Positions 1-8,803 of a DNA stretch of 64,000 nt are shown here, one piece after another (position 1 is the stretch's first letter; each line of letters opens with the position of its first letter). Position numbers and translations under genes: made by a program. The stretch spans positions 310,001 through 374,000 of the forward strand of contig NZ_JAMBOK010000002.1 in the NCBI RefSeq assembly GCF_023715585.1, given 5' to 3'. The DNA comes from Sporosarcina luteola. GTDB taxonomy: Bacteria; Bacillota; Bacilli; Bacillales_A; Planococcaceae. The notes under the pieces were generated by a model. The model did no database searches, had not been told where the DNA came from, and worked only from the letters and a program-made list of their open reading frames with translations.

Positions 1-1668
1 GTCATCATTGCGATGACCGATCGCACGGGGAAAATAACCTATGTCAATGAATTGTTTACCAATATATCAAAATACGAAGCGGAAGAGCTGATCGGAGCGA
101 CACACTCAATTGTCAATTCCGGCTATCATTCGAAAGAGTTTTTTAAAAACATGTGGTCGACGATCGGCAGTGGAAAGATCTGGCACGGAGAAATTTGCAA
201 CCGTGCGAAGGATGGCAGTTTCTACTGGGTGGATACGAAGATTGTCCCGTTTTTGAATGAACGAGGAATTCCGAACAGGTATATTTCCATCCGTTATAAT
301 ATTACGAAAAGAAAGCTCATGGAGGAGAAGATTCGCAAGGACGCCGAAAATTATCGAAAGATTGTCGAAGAAAACCGTGACCTGGCGTATAACGATCAAC
401 TAACTTCTTTGCTTAATCGCAATTCATTCGGCAAGGAGTTGCGTGCGGTTATTAATGAAAAATTCGGGTGGAGACTAGGGGTTGTTTACTTGAACATCGA
501 CCGATTGCGCAACGTGAATGATTCCTTCGGACAGGAAACCGGCGATTATGTACTGTCGATTGTCGCGAAGCGGTTGAAGAAAGTACTTTGTTCCGATGAT
601 ATCATCGGTAGAATATCGGGTGACGAATTTGCATTTACGTTAACAGAGGCGAGTAATGAAGAAAAAGCAAAGCAGTTGATGGAGAAAATAAAGGCTTGTT
701 TGGAAAGTCCAATCAGCATTAACGATGAAACGTGCACCATCTCCACAAGCAGTGGGATTGCCCTGTTTCCGAAGCACGCGAAAACGGCGTCAGAGCTAAT
801 TATGAAGGCGGAAAAGGCTCTTCATTATGTTAAGGAGCGTGGCGGCCGAAACTATCGAGTTTACGAGCCGGGGACAGCTACCAAAACGTTGGAACGCATT
901 TTATTGGAACATGAATTGCGTAAAAGTGTTCAAATGGGACATTTCACGTTGGAATATCAACCGAAAATGAATTTGTCGCGTGGAAAATTATCAGGGATTG
1001 AGGCATTGGTTCGCTGGGATCACCCGGATCTCGGTCGGATTCCGCCGAATAAATTCATCCCTTTAGCCGAGGAGACGAAAATCATCTTACCATTGGGCGA
1101 ATGGGTTTTGCGTGAAGCTTGCAAGCAGGCGGTACAATGGAAGCGTCAAGGGTATATGGCTTTTCGTTTGGCAGTGAATATGTCGACCGTCCAACTGGAA
1201 GATCCGGATATCGTCGAGTCGATCAAACGAATTTTATTCGAAGAGAAAGTTGAACCGGAACTTATTGAAATTGAGCTGACTGAGAGTTCCTTCGCGGATC
1301 GGTCTGAGATGCGGGATGCTATTGAACGGATCAGGGATTTAGGCATGCATGTCTCGATCGACGATTTTGGAACCGGGTATAGCACGTTCAGCTATATAAA
1401 GGAACTGCCTGCAGATACAGTAAAAATCGATATGTCATTTGTAAAGGACATCGAGGTGAATGAAAATAGCAGGGCGATTGTCAAGGCAATTATAACATTG
1501 GCTGACACTGCGGGTCTCAATGTCATTGCTGAAGGGATCGAGACAGAAGAGCAAGCGAATATTCTACATAAATTAGGTTGTAGGGAAGGCCAAGGGTATT
1601 TCTTCAGCAAGCCCCTGTCTCCAGCTGATTGTGAACTCCTGTTTTTGAAATCCGGAGAAAATGAATAA
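1..1668 (+). CDS. PAS-GGDEF-EAL cyclic-di-GMP signalling protein, 5' end cut by window
   Basis: The reading frame is open to the left edge, so the start is probably outside; the first Met in the window is at 13. From that Met, a PAS domain covers about residues 1-105, a GGDEF domain about 125-285 and an EAL domain about 300-545. The GGDEF signature reads ISGDEF near residue 200, with Ser for the first Gly. The EAL domain keeps EALVRW, NMS, ELTES, DDFGTGYS and AEGIE, the residues expected for metal binding and c-di-GMP hydrolysis. By family knowledge this is a cytosolic or membrane-linked c-di-GMP turnover enzyme with a sensory PAS module. Phosphodiesterase activity looks intact; cyclase activity is less certain. 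No transmembrane segment is visible in this part. Confidence 0.9.
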   Translation, partial: VIIAMTDRTGKITYVNELFTNISKYEAEELIGATHSIVNSGYHSKEFFKNMWSTIGSGKIWHGEICNRAKDGSFYWVDTKIVPFLNERGIPNRYISIRYNITKRKLMEEKIRKDAENYRKIVEENRDLAYNDQLTSLLNRNSFGKELRAVINEKFGWRLGVVYLNIDRLRNVNDSFGQETGDYVLSIVAKRLKKVLCSDDIIGRISGDEFAFTLTEASNEEKAKQLMEKIKACLESPISINDETCTISTSSGIALFPKHAKTASELIMKAEKALHYVKERGGRNYRVYEPGTATKTLERILLEHELRKSVQMGHFTLEYQPKMNLSRGKLSGIEALVRWDHPDLGRIPPNKFIPLAEETKIILPLGEWVLREACKQAVQWKRQGYMAFRLAVNMSTVQLEDPDIVESIKRILFEEKVEPELIEIELTESSFADRSEMRDAIERIRDLGMHVSIDDFGTGYSTFSYIKELPADTVKIDMSFVKDIEVNENSRAIVKAIITLADTAGLNVIAEGIETEEQANILHKLGCREGQGYFFSKPLSPADCELLFLKSGENE

Positions 1669-1738
1669 ATATCCAAAAACTTGTCAGGTTGAGCCATTCC
1701 GGTAGAAGAATTACAATATGGATGGGGGGCTGACAACT

Positions 1739-2644
1739 ATGAAAAAAATGAAAATATCATTAATAGGCGTTCCGCTAGATTACGGACAAAGCCGTAGAGG
1801 CGTGGACATGGGACCAAGCGCAATTCGATATGCCAGCGTGGTAAACAGATTGGAAGCGATCGGGCACACGCTGCAGGATGAGGGAGATGTACAAGTAAGC
1901 GCAGTTGAACGAAAAGATCAGGAAATTGCAAAGTTGAAAAACTTAGAGGAAGTTGTCCAAGCGACTGGTGAACTTGCGAACCGAGTAGCTATGGTCGTAG
2001 AGAAAGGAAACTTTCCTCTCGTACTCGGAGGCGACCATAGCATTGCCATCGGGACAATAGCAGGTTTGACATCGAAATACAAAAACTTAGGCGTCATCTG
2101 GTATGACGCACATGTTGACATGAATACGCCAGAAACATCGCCGTCAGGCAATATCCACGGGATGCCGCTTGCGGTCCTGATGGGACTGGGACATGAGAGA
2201 CTAGTGAATACTTACCGGGAAGGGCAGAAAGTGAAGCCCGAAAATATAGTCATCATCGGTGCACGTTCAGTCGATCCGGGGGAACGTGAGCTTATTAAAG
2301 ATCTAGGCATCAAAGTGTTTACAATGCACGAAATTGACCGGGATGGAATGACTTCGGTCATGAAAGAAGCGATTGCTTACTTGCAGAAAAAGAACGTTGA
2401 CGGGGTTCACCTATCATTGGATCTGGATGGGCTCGATCCACTTTACACACCTGGAGTCGGAACACCGGTGGCGGGCGGGATAAGCTATCGTGAAAGCCAT
2501 CTCGCAATGGAGATGCTTGAGGATGCAGGCATAATCACGTCAGCTGAATTTGTCGAAGTAAATCCAATACTCGATGAAAGAAACAAAACTGCTGATGTCG
2601 CAGTCGGATTGATGGGATCCTTGTTAGGGGAAAAATTACTCTGA
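1739..2644 (+). CDS. rocF: Arginase
   Basis: This 301-residue protein hydrolyses L-arginine to ornithine and urea in the cytosol. The manganese-site motifs are present: GGDHS near residue 98, DAHVDMN near 123 and SLDLDGLDP near 224. Length matches Bacillus RocF. The frame could open at 1718, but the ATG at 1739 has a GGGGGG ribosome site about 9 bases upstream and begins at the usual N-terminus. The gene stands alone between the PAS-GGDEF-EAL gene and sigW and is closed by its own terminator. Confidence 0.95.
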   Translation: MKKMKISLIGVPLDYGQSRRGVDMGPSAIRYASVVNRLEAIGHTLQDEGDVQVSAVERKDQEIAKLKNLEEVVQATGELANRVAMVVEKGNFPLVLGGDHSIAIGTIAGLTSKYKNLGVIWYDAHVDMNTPETSPSGNIHGMPLAVLMGLGHERLVNTYREGQKVKPENIVIIGARSVDPGERELIKDLGIKVFTMHEIDRDGMTSVMKEAIAYLQKKNVDGVHLSLDLDGLDPLYTPGVGTPVAGGISYRESHLAMEMLEDAGIITSAEFVEVNPILDERNKTADVAVGLMGSLLGEKLL

Positions 2645-2650
2645 GAATGG

Positions 2651-2678
2651 CCGCCTGGGTTTTCATCCAGGCGGTTTT
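2651..2678 (+). terminator. Rho-independent terminator after rocF
   Basis: CCGCCTGG (2651-2658) pairs with CCAGGCGG (2667-2674) around an 8-base loop and is followed by TTTT. It lies just after the rocF stop. Confidence 0.85.
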
Positions 2679-2773
2679 GCTTGTTTAGCCGTAATTGATT
2701 TTTGTAAAAGAATTTCCTAAAAGAACGGAAAAATTTATCAATCTTTGGTAAAATAAAAAACATGGAGTAAAAA

Positions 2774-2800
2774 TGAAACCAGTTGGACCCTTCGAACGTA
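2774..2800 (+). promoter_or_regulatory. SigW-type ECF promoter of sigW (autoregulation)
   Basis: TGAAAC at 2774-2779 and CGTA at 2797-2800 are separated by 17 bp, matching the known SigW consensus. It lies about 40 bp before the sigW start, as expected for an autoregulated ECF operon. Confidence 0.85.
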
Positions 2801-2838
2801 TAGAAGGAACAGCCGCATAGAGCGGAGGATGAAAGTCA

Positions 2839-3402
2839 TTGGATGAATTGGTCAATAAAAGAATAAATCAAGTGATCAAAGGCGATCAGGATGCATTCGA
2901 GGAAATAGTCACCATGTTTCAACATCGGCTGTATCATGTTTGTTATCGAATGCTCGGCAATCCCCAAGAAGCGGAAGATATAGCCCAGGAGGCGTTTGTA
3001 CGTGCCTATGTAAATATCCATACGTACGATCAAAAGCGGAAGTTCTCTACTTGGTTATTTCGGATAGCAACAAACTTATGCATCGATAGAATTCGAAAAA
3101 AGAAGCCGGACTATTATCTTGATGCAACAGTGCCCGGAACTGACGGCCTGAACATGTACTCGCAGATTGCGGCATCCGGCGACTTGCCGGAGGAAGAGGT
3201 AGAGCGTATGGAAGCGCAGCAACGTGTCCAATATGAAATTGGGCGGCTTCCCGAAAAATACCGTACCGTCATTATCCTACGCTATATGGAAGAATTGCCG
3301 TTGCAGGACATCAGTGATATTTTAGAGTTACCACTTGGAACCGTGAAGACCCGGGTTCACCGTGGACGGGAAGCATTACGGAAGCAGATGGGTACTATGT
3401 AG
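2839..3402 (+). CDS. sigW: RNA polymerase ECF sigma factor SigW
   Basis: This 187-residue ECF sigma factor has region 2 (AEDIAQEAFVRAYVNI, STWLFRIATNLCIDRIR) and region 4 (LPLGTVKTRVHRGREAL). It is very close in recalled sequence to B. subtilis SigW, including the YYLDA linker. Translation starts at TTG 2839, with GGAGG at 2824-2828. The gene is followed at once by its anti-sigma gene and by cdaA-cdaR-glmM, the order known from Bacillus. SigW answers cell-envelope and antimicrobial stress; a SigW-type promoter lies directly upstream. Confidence 0.95.
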   Translation: MDELVNKRINQVIKGDQDAFEEIVTMFQHRLYHVCYRMLGNPQEAEDIAQEAFVRAYVNIHTYDQKRKFSTWLFRIATNLCIDRIRKKKPDYYLDATVPGTDGLNMYSQIAASGDLPEEEVERMEAQQRVQYEIGRLPEKYRTVIILRYMEELPLQDISDILELPLGTVKTRVHRGREALRKQMGTM

Positions 3403-3415
3403 GAGGGAATCATGT

Positions 3416-4048
3416 ATGAATACGTGTCAGGAATCAGTGATCCATTTAATGCACGCGTATTTAGACGGAGACATTAGCCGTGAAGAAGAGCAAGTGCTGC
3501 AAAAGCATCTTGTTGAATGTGAACATTGCAGGGAAATGATGGATGAACTGAAAATGGCAGCTTTATTCTTGAAGGATACAGCTCCAGTTCAAGCACCGGA
3601 AGGATTTGTCTCAGGCGTCATGGCACGTCTCCCAAAAGAAAAATCGCAAGCAGGCTTTCAGCGCCTATTACGCAGGCACCCACTCGTGGCTGCGGCTGCA
3701 CTATTTTTACTATTAATGAGCGCTACGCTCTTTTCAAGCTATAGCAACAACCAGCAGTTCTCTTTCACGAAACAGCCGAATCTTGTCGTTGAAGGGGAAA
3801 CGGTAGTAGTTCCCGCCGGTGAAGTTGTGAAAGGTGATATTGTCGTCAAAAATGGAAATCTCCGTATCGAAGGGGAAGTGGATGGCAATGTAACAGTTAT
3901 TCATGGTTCCAAATATATGGCTTCGACAGCAGTCGTAACAGGGAAAAGCGAAGAAATTGATCAGGCCTTCGACTGGCTATGGTATAAAATCAAGTCTACC
4001 ATCAAGGACATCATCCCTTCTTCGGATGGCGAGCAACAGGAAGAATAG
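3416..4048 (+). CDS. rsiW: Anti-sigma-W factor RsiW
   Basis: This 210-residue membrane protein holds SigW inactive until it is cleaved by regulated proteolysis. The cytoplasmic zinc-binding anti-sigma motif is H31-x3-C35-x2-C38. One transmembrane segment lies at about 89-107, followed by an extracytoplasmic domain with KQPNLVV and KYMAS stretches typical of RsiW. The frame is open from 3362, inside sigW, but ATG 3416 has AGGAGG at 3401-3406 and gives the normal N-terminus. It is translated with sigW (13-bp gap). Confidence 0.95.
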   Translation: MNTCQESVIHLMHAYLDGDISREEEQVLQKHLVECEHCREMMDELKMAALFLKDTAPVQAPEGFVSGVMARLPKEKSQAGFQRLLRRHPLVAAAALFLLLMSATLFSSYSNNQQFSFTKQPNLVVEGETVVVPAGEVVKGDIVVKNGNLRIEGEVDGNVTVIHGSKYMASTAVVTGKSEEIDQAFDWLWYKIKSTIKDIIPSSDGEQQEE

Positions 4049-4053
4049 TCAAG

Positions 4054-4093
4054 CGACTGCCTTCCCGGCAACGGGGAGCGCAGTCGTTTTTTT
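4054..4093 (+). terminator. Terminator after sigW-rsiW
   Basis: CGACTGC (4054-4060) pairs with GCAGTCG (4080-4086), with further TTCCC/GGGGA pairing inside, followed by seven T. It separates sigW-rsiW from cdaA. Confidence 0.85.
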
Positions 4094-4256
4094 CATCACA
4101 ATGAATGCTGCTCGCGAAAAGCTTTCCTTGGTAGGAAACAAAACTAGGCTGAAAACGTTCCCATTAGTAACCAGTCTAATTTGTTTTCAAGAGCATTGAA
4201 ACTAGGCTGTATGATATACTGAGGTATAGAATTTGCAATGAAGGTGAGGGAAGCGC

Positions 4257-5093
4257 ATGCCAGGTTGGGATATGATAACAAACTCAAGTCCGGTTGAAAT
4301 ACTGAAAAATATAGTGGATGTGCTTCTCGTTTGGTTTGTTTTCTATAAATTAATCACCATCATAAAAGGCACGAAAGCTGTACAGCTGTTAAAAGGGATT
4401 TTCGTCATTTTATTTGCCCGGATTCTTACTGAATACTTTGGTCTTGATACATTGAAGTGGATGCTGGATCAAGTGTTGATGTTCGGTTTTCTTGCCATTA
4501 TTATCCTTTTCCAACCCGAGATACGCCGCGCTTTGGAGCAGCTTGGCAGAGGGCGCTTATTTGCAAGGTCGCAATTGCAGGAAGAAGAGGAACGTGACCG
4601 CATGATTGAAGCGTTTACCAAGTCGGTGAGCTATATGGCAAAACGGCGGATCGGAGCGCTTATTTCGATTGAACGGGAGACCGGCCTAAGTGAATATATT
4701 GAAACAGGAACGCCGTTGAACTCAGATGTCACGTCTGAATTACTCATCAATATATTCATCCCGAATACGCCGTTGCATGACGGGGCCGTCATTTTGCAAA
4801 AGAATCGCATTGCGGCTGCGGGCTGCTATTTGCCGCTCTCGGAAAATCCTTTCATTTCAAAGGAGCTCGGAACCCGGCACAGGGCGGCGCTTGGCATCAG
4901 TGAAGTGACCGATGCCATTACAATTGTCGTATCCGAAGAGACGGGTGCCGTCAGTATCACAACTAACGGCGACATTAACCGGAATCTATCGATGGAGGAT
5001 TTTGAAAAACAGCTGCGGCAAGTATGGTTTGGGGCAGAAACCGAAATGTCTTCTACTCCATTCTGGAAATGGGGGAAACAAAAAAATGGTTGA
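4257..5093 (+). CDS. cdaA: Diadenylate cyclase CdaA (c-di-AMP synthase)
   Basis: This 278-residue membrane protein makes c-di-AMP from two ATP. Three hydrophobic segments lie in the first 90 residues, then a DisA_N (DAC) domain with the DGA motif at 175-177 and the RHR motif at about 207-209. Both catalytic signatures are intact. It overlaps cdaR by 8 bp and is followed by glmM, the conserved cdaA-cdaR-glmM module in which CdaR and GlmM modulate the cyclase. The start ATG 4257 follows a GGTGAGGG ribosome site. Confidence 0.95.
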   Translation: MPGWDMITNSSPVEILKNIVDVLLVWFVFYKLITIIKGTKAVQLLKGIFVILFARILTEYFGLDTLKWMLDQVLMFGFLAIIILFQPEIRRALEQLGRGRLFARSQLQEEEERDRMIEAFTKSVSYMAKRRIGALISIERETGLSEYIETGTPLNSDVTSELLINIFIPNTPLHDGAVILQKNRIAAAGCYLPLSENPFISKELGTRHRAALGISEVTDAITIVVSEETGAVSITTNGDINRNLSMEDFEKQLRQVWFGAETEMSSTPFWKWGKQKNG

Positions 5094-6369
5094 TAAGTTA
5101 ATGGATCGTCCATGGTTTCTCCGTTTCACAGCATTGGCGCTCGCCATCATCCTATTCTTTTCCGTCCAGTCGGAGAATGAAAAAAAGACGAACTCCACAA
5201 TCGGTGATTCACAGGGTACCATTCACGATGTACCTGTGGAAGTGCTAATTGATAATGAAAATTTCGTCGTAACCGGAGTCCCTAAGACAGTCAATATGGT
5301 AATCGACGGGCCTTCAAGCCTCGTCCAGTCGGCAAAACTGTTGAAGGATTTCACATTGAAGGTCGATTTACGGAGACTGGAGATGGGGAGACATACGGTC
5401 AAGATACAAGCTGAAAACCTATCGGATAAGCTGGACGTAAGATTGGATCCGGCGACTGTGGACGTTGTCATTGAAGAGAAAGTATCAAAAACGTTCCCAG
5501 TTGAGCCTGAATTTAATGAGCGGTTGCTTGCGGAAGGTTATTATGCTGTGAAAAAGGAAGTCGAGCCTTCCACCATTGAAGTGACTGGCGCGAAAAGCGT
5601 CGTGGATGCAATCAGCTTTGTGAAGGTTTCCGCAACCGGAGATTCTGGCATCAATAAATCATTTGAACAGAGAGCACGTGTAAGGGTTCTCGACCGCGAC
5701 CTGAATAAATTGGATGTCACGATTGCGCCCGAAGAAGTGACGGTCAAAGTGGAAGTGCGAGAAAATAGTAAAGAGGTCCCGGTCGTCCTAAGGCAAAAAG
5801 GCGAGCCAGGCGAGAATATCGTCATCGACTCTGTTTTCACAGATACGAAAACGGTAACTCTGTTCGGTCCTCAGAAAACCCTTGAGACCATTGACAGCCT
5901 GCGGGTGGATGTGGATATCTCGAAAGTGAAGGCATCAGGAAACGTTGAAATTAGCCTTCCTAAGCCTAAGGGAGTGTCCAAGCTCTCGGAGGAGAAGATT
6001 AAAGTAAGCATCAGCGTGTCGGTCGCAGAGGGAGAGGAGCCACCGCCTGATGTATCCATGAAACCGACAACTGACGTGGAGAAGGACGTAACAAAAGAAT
6101 TTAAAAATATCCCTGTCACAGTGTTAGGTCTGGATGAGAAATATAGCAGCACTTTTTTGAAGCCGCCAAATGGAGTTGTCGATGTGACGGTGACCGCTAA
6201 AGAGGAAGTCATTAATGCACTCGACAGTTCAGATTTCAATATTAGCGTAGATGCTTCCGGGACCGATCAGGAAGGGGAGCATTCATATCCTCTTACTGTA
6301 GTAGGCCCTGATAATATTGCCTGGAAGCTTTCAGAGAATGAAGTCACATTGGAAATTAAGCTTGCATAA
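5086..6369 (+). CDS. cdaR: CdaA regulatory protein CdaR (YbbR-repeat protein)
   Basis: This 427-residue protein has one N-terminal transmembrane segment (about residues 13-28) and an extracytoplasmic part built of YbbR repeats, four by comparison with the family. It is known to bind and modulate CdaA. The frame is open back to 4912, inside cdaA, but ATG 5086 is preceded by a GGGGGAAA ribosome site and gives the usual MVDKLMDRPWFLR start. It overlaps the end of cdaA by 8 bp, which implies translational coupling. Confidence 0.95.
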   Translation: MVDKLMDRPWFLRFTALALAIILFFSVQSENEKKTNSTIGDSQGTIHDVPVEVLIDNENFVVTGVPKTVNMVIDGPSSLVQSAKLLKDFTLKVDLRRLEMGRHTVKIQAENLSDKLDVRLDPATVDVVIEEKVSKTFPVEPEFNERLLAEGYYAVKKEVEPSTIEVTGAKSVVDAISFVKVSATGDSGINKSFEQRARVRVLDRDLNKLDVTIAPEEVTVKVEVRENSKEVPVVLRQKGEPGENIVIDSVFTDTKTVTLFGPQKTLETIDSLRVDVDISKVKASGNVEISLPKPKGVSKLSEEKIKVSISVSVAEGEEPPPDVSMKPTTDVEKDVTKEFKNIPVTVLGLDEKYSSTFLKPPNGVVDVTVTAKEEVINALDSSDFNISVDASGTDQEGEHSYPLTVVGPDNIAWKLSENEVTLEIKLA

Positions 6370-6409
6370 TAAAGAAGCTGATTAAGAGCATTGAAAGGGA
6401 GTATGGATT

Positions 6410-7762
6410 ATGACAAAGTATTTCGGAACGGATGGCGTCCGTGGGATAGCAAATAAAGAATTAACGCCGGAGCTTGCATTTAAACTAGGCCGGATTGGCG
6501 GACATGTGTTAACGAAAGCTTCCCAGGAGACATCCCAGGTGCTTGTTGGACGGGATACCCGCATATCCGGCCATATGCTGGAAAATGCTTTAATAGCAGG
6601 TTTGTTATCGGTGGGAGTTGAAGTGATGAAGCTAGGAATCATCAGTACACCGGGTGTCGCCTATTTGACGCGCGTCATGAATGCCCAGGCGGGTGTCATG
6701 ATTTCAGCATCCCACAACCCATTTGGAGATAATGGCATCAAATTTTTCGGGGCCGATGGTTTCAAATTGACAGATGAGCAGGAAGAGGAAATTGAATCCC
6801 TCTTACACGAAGAGACAGATAGCCTGCCACGTCCGGTAGGTGCTGATGTCGGCACTGTTACGGATTACTTTGAAGGCGGCCATAAATATATCCAGTACTT
6901 GAAACAGACGGTCGATGAGGAATTCACAGACCTTCATGTCGCCCTAGACTGTGCACACGGTGCGACTTCTTCACTAGCTACGCATGTCTTTGCCGACCTT
7001 GATGCAGATTTGACGACAATAGGCGCATCTCCGAACGGCTTGAACATTAATGAAGGAGTCGGCTCGACACATCCCGAAGGACTCAGCCAGCTCGTGATCG
7101 AAAAAGGTGCAGATATCGGACTTGCTTTTGATGGGGATGGAGACCGTCTAATTGCCGTTGATGAACTCGGGCGTGTCATTGATGGGGACCAAATCATGTT
7201 CATCATCGGCCGCCATCTACAAGCGAAAGGCCGCCTAAAGTCCGACACGATCGTTTCAACGATCATGAGCAACCTCGGCTTCTATAAAGCATTGGAGCGG
7301 CACGGCATGATGAGCGTCAAAACAGCCGTAGGTGACCGATATGTCGTCGAAGAGATGCGAAAAGGTAATTACAATCTCGGCGGAGAGCAATCCGGCCACA
7401 TCATCTTCCTCGATTACAATACGACAGGTGACGGTCTGTTGACTGCCTTGCAGCTTGTCAACATCATGAAGCGAACTGGCCGTAAACTATCAGATCTTGC
7501 AAGCGAGATGACAATTTATCCGCAGGAACTTGTCAACGTCCGAGTGACGGATAAAAACAAAGTGACCGAAAATGCAAAAGTCGCCGCGGTGATAAAGGAT
7601 GTAGAAGAGGAAATGGCTGGCAACGGCAGAGTCCTCGTCCGTCCATCAGGAACTGAACCTCTCGTCCGCGTAATGGTCGAGTCACCGGATCACGACGACT
7701 GCGAACGCTTCGTCAACCGCATTGCAGACGTGGTTCGCGAGGAAATGGGCATAGACGAATAA
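6410..7762 (+). CDS. glmM: Phosphoglucosamine mutase
   Basis: This 450-residue enzyme converts glucosamine-6-phosphate to glucosamine-1-phosphate for peptidoglycan precursors. The phosphoserine loop SASHNP has its Ser at 101, the metal loop DGDGDR lies near 243, and the phosphate-binding RPSGTEP loop is near the C-terminus. It ends the cdaA-cdaR-glmM operon, 40 bp after cdaR, with AAAGGGAG before ATG 6410. GlmM is also a known inhibitor of CdaA. No glmS follows; the operon is closed by a strong terminator. Confidence 0.96.
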   Translation: MTKYFGTDGVRGIANKELTPELAFKLGRIGGHVLTKASQETSQVLVGRDTRISGHMLENALIAGLLSVGVEVMKLGIISTPGVAYLTRVMNAQAGVMISASHNPFGDNGIKFFGADGFKLTDEQEEEIESLLHEETDSLPRPVGADVGTVTDYFEGGHKYIQYLKQTVDEEFTDLHVALDCAHGATSSLATHVFADLDADLTTIGASPNGLNINEGVGSTHPEGLSQLVIEKGADIGLAFDGDGDRLIAVDELGRVIDGDQIMFIIGRHLQAKGRLKSDTIVSTIMSNLGFYKALERHGMMSVKTAVGDRYVVEEMRKGNYNLGGEQSGHIIFLDYNTTGDGLLTALQLVNIMKRTGRKLSDLASEMTIYPQELVNVRVTDKNKVTENAKVAAVIKDVEEEMAGNGRVLVRPSGTEPLVRVMVESPDHDDCERFVNRIADVVREEMGIDE

Positions 7763-7770
7763 GCAATGTA

Positions 7771-7811
7771 AAGGATGAAGGAAATTACTACAATTTCCTT
7801 CATCCTTTTTT
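7771..7811 (+). terminator. Terminator after glmM
   Basis: A near-perfect 15-bp stem (7771-7785 with 7793-7807) with a short loop is followed by a T run. It ends the cdaA-cdaR-glmM operon. Confidence 0.9.
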
Positions 7812-7874
7812 ATTGGAGCTGTTATCAGGCGGTTACGGTGTTGCATTAGGCGGTTCAAGCGGGTTATGAAATGA

Positions 7875-7903
7875 ATAAAAAACCGCATCCTCAATTGGAT
7901 GCG
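7875..7903 (-). terminator. Terminator after pstA
   Basis: Read on the minus strand, CGCATCC (7897-7903) pairs with GGATGCG (7884-7890) and is followed by GTTTTTT. It ends the convergent pstS-pstC-pstA operon. Confidence 0.85.
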
Positions 7904-7917
7904 ATGGAAATACATAG

Positions 7918-8802
7918 TTAGAATACACGTTGGAATTTATTCCGGATGATGATCGCTGTTGAGTTCAAAATGAACAATGCTACTAGCAGGACAATGATTG
8001 TGGCGGCGGCCAAATTGGCATATTCCGCGACTAGCGAAGCATCCAACGTCCAGTAATAGATTTGCATCGGCAATACTGTGAAGCGGTCCATGATGCTTCC
8101 TGGGAATGGGATCAGCAATGCGGGAATGCCGATGACGACGAGCGGCGCGGTTTCGCCGATGGCCCTGGATAAGGATAGAATGGCTCCAGTCAAAATTCCG
8201 GGAAGGGCTGCCGGCAGGATAATTCGTTGAATCGTTTGCCATTTCGTCGCGCCTAGCCCATATGCAGCTTCACTTAAAAAGAAGGGAATGGAACGGATTG
8301 CTTCCTGACTTGCAACGATGACAATCGGCAAAATCAATAGGGACATCGTCAACCCTCCAGCAAGGACGATGTTTCCGAGGTCTAGCACCCGTACAAAAAC
8401 AGTTAAACCGAGGATTCCGTACACAATGGAAGGGACGCCCGCCAGATTGGAAATATTCGTCTGAATGAAGCTGACCAGGCGACCTTTTTTCGCATACATC
8501 TCCAAGTAAATCGCCGTGCCGACGCCTACAAACATCGTAACGGGAGCAACGACAAGCATAAGCCAAAACGTTCCGAGGATCGCTCCCATGATGCCGGCAC
8601 GCTCAGGTTGCGTTGATAATTTACCGGTCAAGAAATCGAAGTTGACCGAACCGATGCCTTCCGTAACAACTTTGACGAGCAAAACTGCCAGGAAGAACAG
8701 TCCGAAAAACGCAGACAGCATAAAGATGGACTTCGAAAACCGGCTCAGGAATAAACGACGCTTCGTCCGCCGCATATGTTGTTTTTCACTAAGTTGATTC
8801 AT
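7918..8802 (-). CDS. pstA: Phosphate ABC transporter permease PstA
   Basis: This 294-residue integral membrane protein is one of the two permeases of the high-affinity phosphate importer. About six transmembrane segments are visible, with the EAA loop EAAYGLGATKW near residue 180 and SRAIGETAPL after it. The frame extends to 8844, but the Met at 8802 is preceded by AGGGAGG located inside the end of pstC, only one base after the pstC stop, so translation is coupled. It is the last gene of the minus-strand pst operon. Confidence 0.95.
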   Translation of the reverse strand: MNQLSEKQHMRRTKRRLFLSRFSKSIFMLSAFFGLFFLAVLLVKVVTEGIGSVNFDFLTGKLSTQPERAGIMGAILGTFWLMLVVAPVTMFVGVGTAIYLEMYAKKGRLVSFIQTNISNLAGVPSIVYGILGLTVFVRVLDLGNIVLAGGLTMSLLILPIVIVASQEAIRSIPFFLSEAAYGLGATKWQTIQRIILPAALPGILTGAILSLSRAIGETAPLVVIGIPALLIPFPGSIMDRFTVLPMQIYYWTLDASLVAEYANLAAATIIVLLVALFILNSTAIIIRNKFQRVF

Positions 8803-8803
8803 C

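Noticed and set aside
4196..4221. SigW-type promoter before cdaA
   Set aside because: TGAAAC is present, but 16-17 bp later the sequence is CTGA, not CGTA.
5223..6239. Long minus-strand frames opposite cdaR
   Set aside because: They are shadows of the YbbR-repeat gene: Ser/Thr-rich, without ribosome sites.
7827..7868. A further 21-bp-period pair (AGGCGGTT at 7827 and 7848) between glmM and pstA
   Set aside because: Only two degenerate units; spacing fits but the core differs from CGGTGRTAAA, so it was not counted as an array.
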